8,470 nt of DNA from an uncultured Bacteroidales bacterium (lineage in GTDB: Bacteria; Bacteroidota; Bacteroidia; Bacteroidales; Paludibacteraceae): the NCBI GenBank assembly GCA_937901025.1, contig CALCGR010000053.1, forward strand, positions 1 to 8,470, given 5' to 3'. A program made the translations under genes and the position numbers. This document shows, piece by piece, positions 5,816-8,470 of this stretch. The notes under the pieces were generated by a model that worked only from the letters and a program-made list of their open reading frames with translations, had not been told where the DNA came from and made no database searches. Within the stretch, counting starts at the first letter, position 1. Every line of letters begins with the position of its first letter.

Positions 5816-5846
5816 CTTCTCTACACTCTACACTCTAAACTCTAAA
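5798..5846. repeat. Composite heptamer array at the receptor/porT junction
   Basis: Seven consecutive 7-nt units on the plus strand: AAACTTT twice, TCAACTT, CTCTACA twice and CTCTAAA twice. The last four fill the whole gap after the receptor TAG. The TCAACTT unit contains the TTG start codon of the porT-like gene. The first two units encode its signal-peptide residues SLKF. The array thus occupies the place where a ribosome binding site would be. Confidence 0.9.
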
Positions 5847-8465
5847 CTAATACTCCGAATTATCTTCAAATCCTCCACCCATGCCGCTATCATCACCGCT
5901 AAACTGGTGCTTATTTGGTTTCTTGGCTTGCGTATTACCGAAATTATAACTAAACGTGAGCGAAATTGTACGCGAGTTCCAGCGGTTCTCGGACCATTGC
6001 CAGAAAACACCTTCCTCTTCCGTGATATTACTGCGCGAACGCGAGTTCAGTAAGTCCCTTATGTTCAGCGCTAACGCCAGTTTACGATCAAGGAAGGTCT
6101 TACGCAGACCAAGGTCGATGCTGTAGTGGTGACTGGACATACCCTGTGCCACTACACGCGGCGAAGAGTAGCGTCCGCGAATCTGACCCGAGAACGTCTT
6201 GGTGAACAGGAACTGCGCCGTGAGGTTAGCCGTGAAGACGAACGAGTTCTTCATCGGCAATATTACGCGGTCAAGTTCGGTCCCATTGAGATAGGGATGA
6301 TACTCTGCCTCATCCAAACGGTTATAGTAGCCGCTAATGGAGGTGGTGAGTTGGATCTTATCTTTTAAGAATCGGTCCTTAGCCGCAACCTCGAGTCCGG
6401 CAGCGTGCCGCTTGCCCAAGTTCGTAAACGTGGTGTACATAATCGGCCTTTCAGCATAATCAACAGGACCCATGAAGTTCACCCGTTGCGTTACACCATT
6501 GGTAAATCGATAAAAGGCTTCTACAGACAAGGTATGCATCTCCCACGACTTGAGGTAGTTGAGTTCAAGCGCTGACGAGTATTGCGGCATCAAATTGGGA
6601 TTACCATAGGAGATGTTCGTAACATCGGAGATGTCCTTTCGGGGATTGATTTGATGTCCCCGCGGACGGTCAATGCGTCGGGTATAATTCAATTGTAACT
6701 CGTGCCCGCTTCCGAAGTCGTAACTCAGATAAACGCTTGGGAAGACTTGGAAGTAAGATGTGTCTTGTACGGCAACGGTGTCTTTATTGTCGGCTGTATA
6801 GTACTCCGATGACAGATGACGCTTGAAATACTCGCCTCGTAATCCTACTTGTACGGCGAACTTATCCCAGAACCGATTGCCGTAGGTGATATATAACGCG
6901 TGGGTTTGCTCGTTGTTCGTAAAATCGTTGAAGATCAGTCGTTTCTGCATAGATGGATCTTGGGTTTGCCCATCCCACGCATTGGCATAAGTGTTGCGCC
7001 AAGCAAGGTCGGTTTGCCAACCGGCCTCTAAACGGCTCTGCTGAGTGGGCTTCCATTCATAATCGGCTTTGAGTTGAATGGACTGATCTTTGTTTTTATT
7101 CGTTTGGTTATCGAAGACAGAATCGGGTTTACTTCCATCCAACGGGTGGTAAACCTGAGTGTACAACTGGTCGTTGTTCCAGTTCCATTGGTTATACTGT
7201 GCACTCATCTGTAAATAGTGCTCCTTACTAATCTCAAAACGCCAATCCACCATTGCGTTTCCTCCCGGGTTACAACCATCACCCGTTTGATTGCGGTCAT
7301 AATAGTTGATGAGGGTCTCTTTGTTGTTTGCATCTTGCGGACCGATAAACGAATCGACACGATACATCATATAACTAGCCGGCGATTCGTTATGATTACT
7401 GAACCAACCTTTCGTCTTGTCATTGGGAGCACTAATCATTCCAAAAGCCGACACACCAATCGTACTGCGTTCTGTTACATGAAAATCCAATCCGCCGCGA
7501 AGGTACATGCCTCCGTGGTCGTGCTGATTTTGTCCGTCTTTGATAAGACGCTCAATCTCGTCTTTCCCTTCAGGTCCCGTGCCTTTAGAGAAATTATATC
7601 GGTCGGACTTTGATGAGCCATTACTGAAATTGCGGTTGTAGCCCATACTGACATAACCTTCTACTATCCCCTTGTTGAAATTAAGGTTAAAACCGAGTCG
7701 TCCTCCGGGAGGGATATTCCAGGGCTTAGCCAGCGCATAACTTAGGTCCAAACTGACCGAACCATAGTATCCGGCTTGGCGATTCTTCTTCGTGACAAGG
7801 TTGATGATACCGGCGGTTCCTTCGGGCGAATATTTGGCGGAAGGATTGGTGATGATCTCAATCTCCTTAATCGACTCTGCGGGCATCATTTTTAGTATGT
7901 CTGCACGGTTCTCTGCGGTCAATCCTGCCGGTTTGCCGTTAATCCAAATCTCTACATCCTCGGAGTTACGTAGGGAGATAGTACCTTCTTGCTCGTTCAC
8001 ATCCACGGTAGGGATGTTCGCTAAGGCATCCGTCACGCTCGCCCCCGCATTGGCCATATTCTGGTCTACGGTAAACACTTTCTTATCGAGTTCAAAACGC
8101 ATATTTGAACTCTGGGCTACGACCTCCACCTCTTGCAACGAACGTGTATCTTCACGTAGGACAATCTTGCCGATATTGATGGTCTCGGTATTGACATCAA
8201 TCGTTTTCTGCGTCTCTTTGTATCCCATGAAAGATACGTGCAAGGTATAGGATCCTTTTTTAATATCGGTCAAAAGGAAAGAACCATCCTCATTGGTGGT
8301 GACACCCGTTAAGGGAATGGAGTCGTTGACACGTGTTATGCTGACATTGGCAAAGTCAATCGGCTGCCGCGTGGCAGCATCGATGACCTTACCTACAATT
8401 TCTCCTGCCCATAACGGGAGGAGAGTACAGAGGAGGGTTAATGTGAATAATGTTCGTTTAACCAT
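5847..8465 (-). CDS. TonB-dependent-receptor-like outer-membrane beta-barrel protein
   Basis: An 872-residue outer-membrane protein. A signal peptide covers residues 1-20 (cleavage near LWA-GE). A carboxypeptidase-regulatory-like domain covers about 22-105 (GKVIDAATRQPIDFANVSI, GSFLLTDIKKGSYTLHVSFMGY). A plug domain covers about 125-227 (VTDALANIPTVDVNEQEG, EIWINGKPAG, SIKEIEIITNPSAKYSPEGTAGIINLVTKK). The barrel runs from about 230 to 845. This layout fits the PF14905-type receptors of Bacteroidetes, which lack a SusD partner; no susD gene follows here. The substrate is unknown. The barrel ends ISLTFSYNFGN and is followed by a 28-residue hydrophilic Gly/Asp-rich tail (GDDSGMGGGFEDNSEY), which such proteins often carry. 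No TonB box is obvious. The ATG is 5 nt from the window edge, so any promoter lies outside. It is the first visible gene of the unit with porT and the beta-helix lipoprotein. Confidence 0.92.
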   Translation of the reverse strand: MVKRTLFTLTLLCTLLPLWAGEIVGKVIDAATRQPIDFANVSITRVNDSIPLTGVTTNEDGSFLLTDIKKGSYTLHVSFMGYKETQKTIDVNTETINIGKIVLREDTRSLQEVEVVAQSSNMRFELDKKVFTVDQNMANAGASVTDALANIPTVDVNEQEGTISLRNSEDVEIWINGKPAGLTAENRADILKMMPAESIKEIEIITNPSAKYSPEGTAGIINLVTKKNRQAGYYGSVSLDLSYALAKPWNIPPGGRLGFNLNFNKGIVEGYVSMGYNRNFSNGSSKSDRYNFSKGTGPEGKDEIERLIKDGQNQHDHGGMYLRGGLDFHVTERSTIGVSAFGMISAPNDKTKGWFSNHNESPASYMMYRVDSFIGPQDANNKETLINYYDRNQTGDGCNPGGNAMVDWRFEISKEHYLQMSAQYNQWNWNNDQLYTQVYHPLDGSKPDSVFDNQTNKNKDQSIQLKADYEWKPTQQSRLEAGWQTDLAWRNTYANAWDGQTQDPSMQKRLIFNDFTNNEQTHALYITYGNRFWDKFAVQVGLRGEYFKRHLSSEYYTADNKDTVAVQDTSYFQVFPSVYLSYDFGSGHELQLNYTRRIDRPRGHQINPRKDISDVTNISYGNPNLMPQYSSALELNYLKSWEMHTLSVEAFYRFTNGVTQRVNFMGPVDYAERPIMYTTFTNLGKRHAAGLEVAAKDRFLKDKIQLTTSISGYYNRLDEAEYHPYLNGTELDRVILPMKNSFVFTANLTAQFLFTKTFSGQIRGRYSSPRVVAQGMSSHHYSIDLGLRKTFLDRKLALALNIRDLLNSRSRSNITEEEGVFWQWSENRWNSRTISLTFSYNFGNTQAKKPNKHQFSGDDSGMGGGFEDNSEY

Positions 8466-8470
8466 TGTAC

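Noticed and set aside
1425..5846. Tandem arrays as a CRISPR or attachment-site structure
   Set aside because: Units are 7-12 nt and directly adjacent with no spacers; no cas, integrase or transposase gene is present.
5847..8465. A SusC/SusD glycan-uptake locus
   Set aside because: The receptor is PF14905-like, no SusD-type lipoprotein or glycoside hydrolase follows, and the downstream genes are a PorT-like barrel and a beta-helix lipoprotein.

Overview
The window looks like chromosomal DNA from a member of the Bacteroidales (Bacteroidota). The evidence is a Bacteroidetes-type promoter (TTTG, 20 nt, TAATTTTG), an outer-membrane receptor with an N-terminal carboxypeptidase-regulatory domain, a PorT-like barrel, a loose lipobox and weak or absent Shine-Dalgarno sequences. 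I cannot name the genus. All six genes lie on the minus strand, so transcription runs from high to low coordinates. There is no sign of phage, insertion sequence, CRISPR array, tRNA or rRNA.

Layout in the direction of transcription. An envelope operon comes first: a TonB-dependent-receptor-like outer-membrane protein (8465-5847), a PorT-like beta-barrel protein with a TTG start (5815-5060), and a beta-helix lipoprotein (5063-3654) whose start codon overlaps the porT stop as ATGA. A hairpin at 3622-3648 may end this unit. A well-matched promoter (3585-3616) then drives a 56-residue Cys-rich exported peptide (3519-3349), which is followed by a strong intrinsic terminator (3296-3326). Next come a Xaa-Pro aminopeptidase (3280-1430) and, 14 nt later, arginyl-tRNA synthetase (1415 to the window edge, C-terminus missing). 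These two are ordinary housekeeping genes. No promoter is visible between the terminator and pepP.

The unexpected feature is a set of short tandem-repeat arrays with unit lengths of 7, 8, 9 or 12 nt, most of them about four units long. They sit at the argS/pepP and receptor/porT junctions, in the signal-peptide codons of the beta-helix lipoprotein and porT, in the Cys-rich peptide gene, and at five places inside pepP. Three of the pepP arrays are variants of one 28-nt element built from four TGCA-containing heptamers. They are read through as extra loop residues while the metal-binding core stays intact. Because 7 and 8 are not multiples of 3, gain or loss of one unit would shift the frame. 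This is the part of the window most worth following up.
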